A stretch of 49,918 nt of DNA. Source: an uncultured Prevotellaceae bacterium (lineage in GTDB: Bacteria; Bacteroidota; Bacteroidia; Bacteroidales; Bacteroidaceae). The position numbers were made by a program, and so were the translations under genes. The stretch spans positions 1 through 49,918 of the forward strand of contig CACXSA010000007.1 in NCBI GenBank assembly GCA_902770195.1, in the 5' to 3' direction. The notes under the pieces were generated by a model that saw only the letters and a list, made by a program, of their open reading frames with translations, was not told the DNA's origin and did not search any database. Of this stretch, positions 49,757 through 49,918 are shown one piece after another. Position 1 is the first letter of the stretch; each line of letters begins with the position of its first letter.

Positions 49757-49918
49757 TTTGTTAGTTCAAAAAATAGTCGTACCTTTGCATCCGCTTTCAG
49801 GGAAACGCCTGGAAGTATGAAGAAAGAGTTCTTTGAAAGTCTTACATAAAACAGAAGAAGTAGTAGTACAAGAAGCGAGAGGCAAATGCCTCTTGGGTAG
49901 ATTGAAACGAACCGTTCA
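49757..49918 (+). promoter_or_regulatory. Strong promoter and leader, probably of an rRNA operon
   Basis: TTTG at 49757-49760 and TACCTTTG at 49780-49787, 19 nt apart. The transcribed leader contains AGTTCTTTGAAAGTC at about 49828-49842, which resembles the boxA-type element seen ahead of Bacteroidota 16S genes, then a hairpin AGAGGCA/TGCCTCT near 49880-49895. No coding frame starts here. The 16S gene itself would lie just right of the window, so the identification is an inference. Confidence 0.55.

Noticed and set aside
1-49918. tRNA genes, insertion-sequence transposases or attachment sites
   Set aside because: None was recognised in the window; no transposase motifs or terminal inverted repeats were seen.

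Overview
The window looks like chromosomal DNA of a gut or rumen Bacteroidota, most probably a Prevotella-type member of the Bacteroidales. The pointers are: many promoters with the Bacteroidota -7 box TAnnTTTG (usually TATCTTTG) and, at the best sites, a TTTG box 19-20 nt upstream; few Shine-Dalgarno sites; a large type II-C-like Cas9 with a 47-nt CRISPR repeat; secreted polysaccharide-degrading enzymes; and a long single-chain PurL.

Layout. (1) 1-10,060 is an accessory segment, AT-rich at both ends. It holds a HIRAN-domain protein with an internal duplication, a truncated zinc-ribbon ORF, an unknown gene, and a compact CRISPR-Cas9 locus: a plus-strand five-repeat array, cas9 on the minus strand, and a tracrRNA gene with its own promoter and terminator. 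No cas1 or cas2 lies in the window. Next come an XRE-type regulator with a CxxC tail and a divergently transcribed HExxH protein. (2) 10,050-10,650 is non-coding, with two promoter-like boxes facing each other across a hairpin-rich stretch. (3) 10,661-23,781 (minus) encodes L-fucose isomerase, an STN-like/alpha-beta hydrolase esterase, GH95, GH51, a GH140-like enzyme and a GH78-BNR fusion. With a second GH78 and a giant beta-propeller/(alpha/alpha)6 enzyme at 33,224-39,780, the set resembles rhamnogalacturonan-II side-chain degradation. No SusC/SusD or hybrid two-component regulator is present. (4) 24,758-29,095 (minus) has an S41 protease-like lipoprotein, a sodium:solute symporter and a DapA/NanA-family aldolase. 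(5) 29,202-33,094 (minus) looks like a lipid head-group operon: CDP-alcohol phosphatidyltransferase, flippase-like membrane protein, HisC-like aminotransferase, nucleotidyltransferase. (6) 39,910-42,649 (plus) has a secreted FMN-binding protein, a small beta-barrel protein and a two-gene unit of unknown function. (7) 42,907-49,640 has a decayed plasmid/phage-type gene, a split chromate transporter pair, purL and an OmpA-type lipoprotein. The window ends in a strong promoter and leader that looks like the start of an rRNA operon.

The most unusual general signal is a set of about a dozen short tandem repeats with periods of mostly 7 nt (also 8, 9, 14, 15 and 21). They lie in frame inside enzymes (GH78, GH95, esterase, PurL, the giant CAZyme), form the core of a signal peptide, and at four gene junctions overlap the upstream stop codon; at one of these they also supply the downstream start codon.

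Functions are assigned by recognising motifs and family resemblance by eye; no database search was run.
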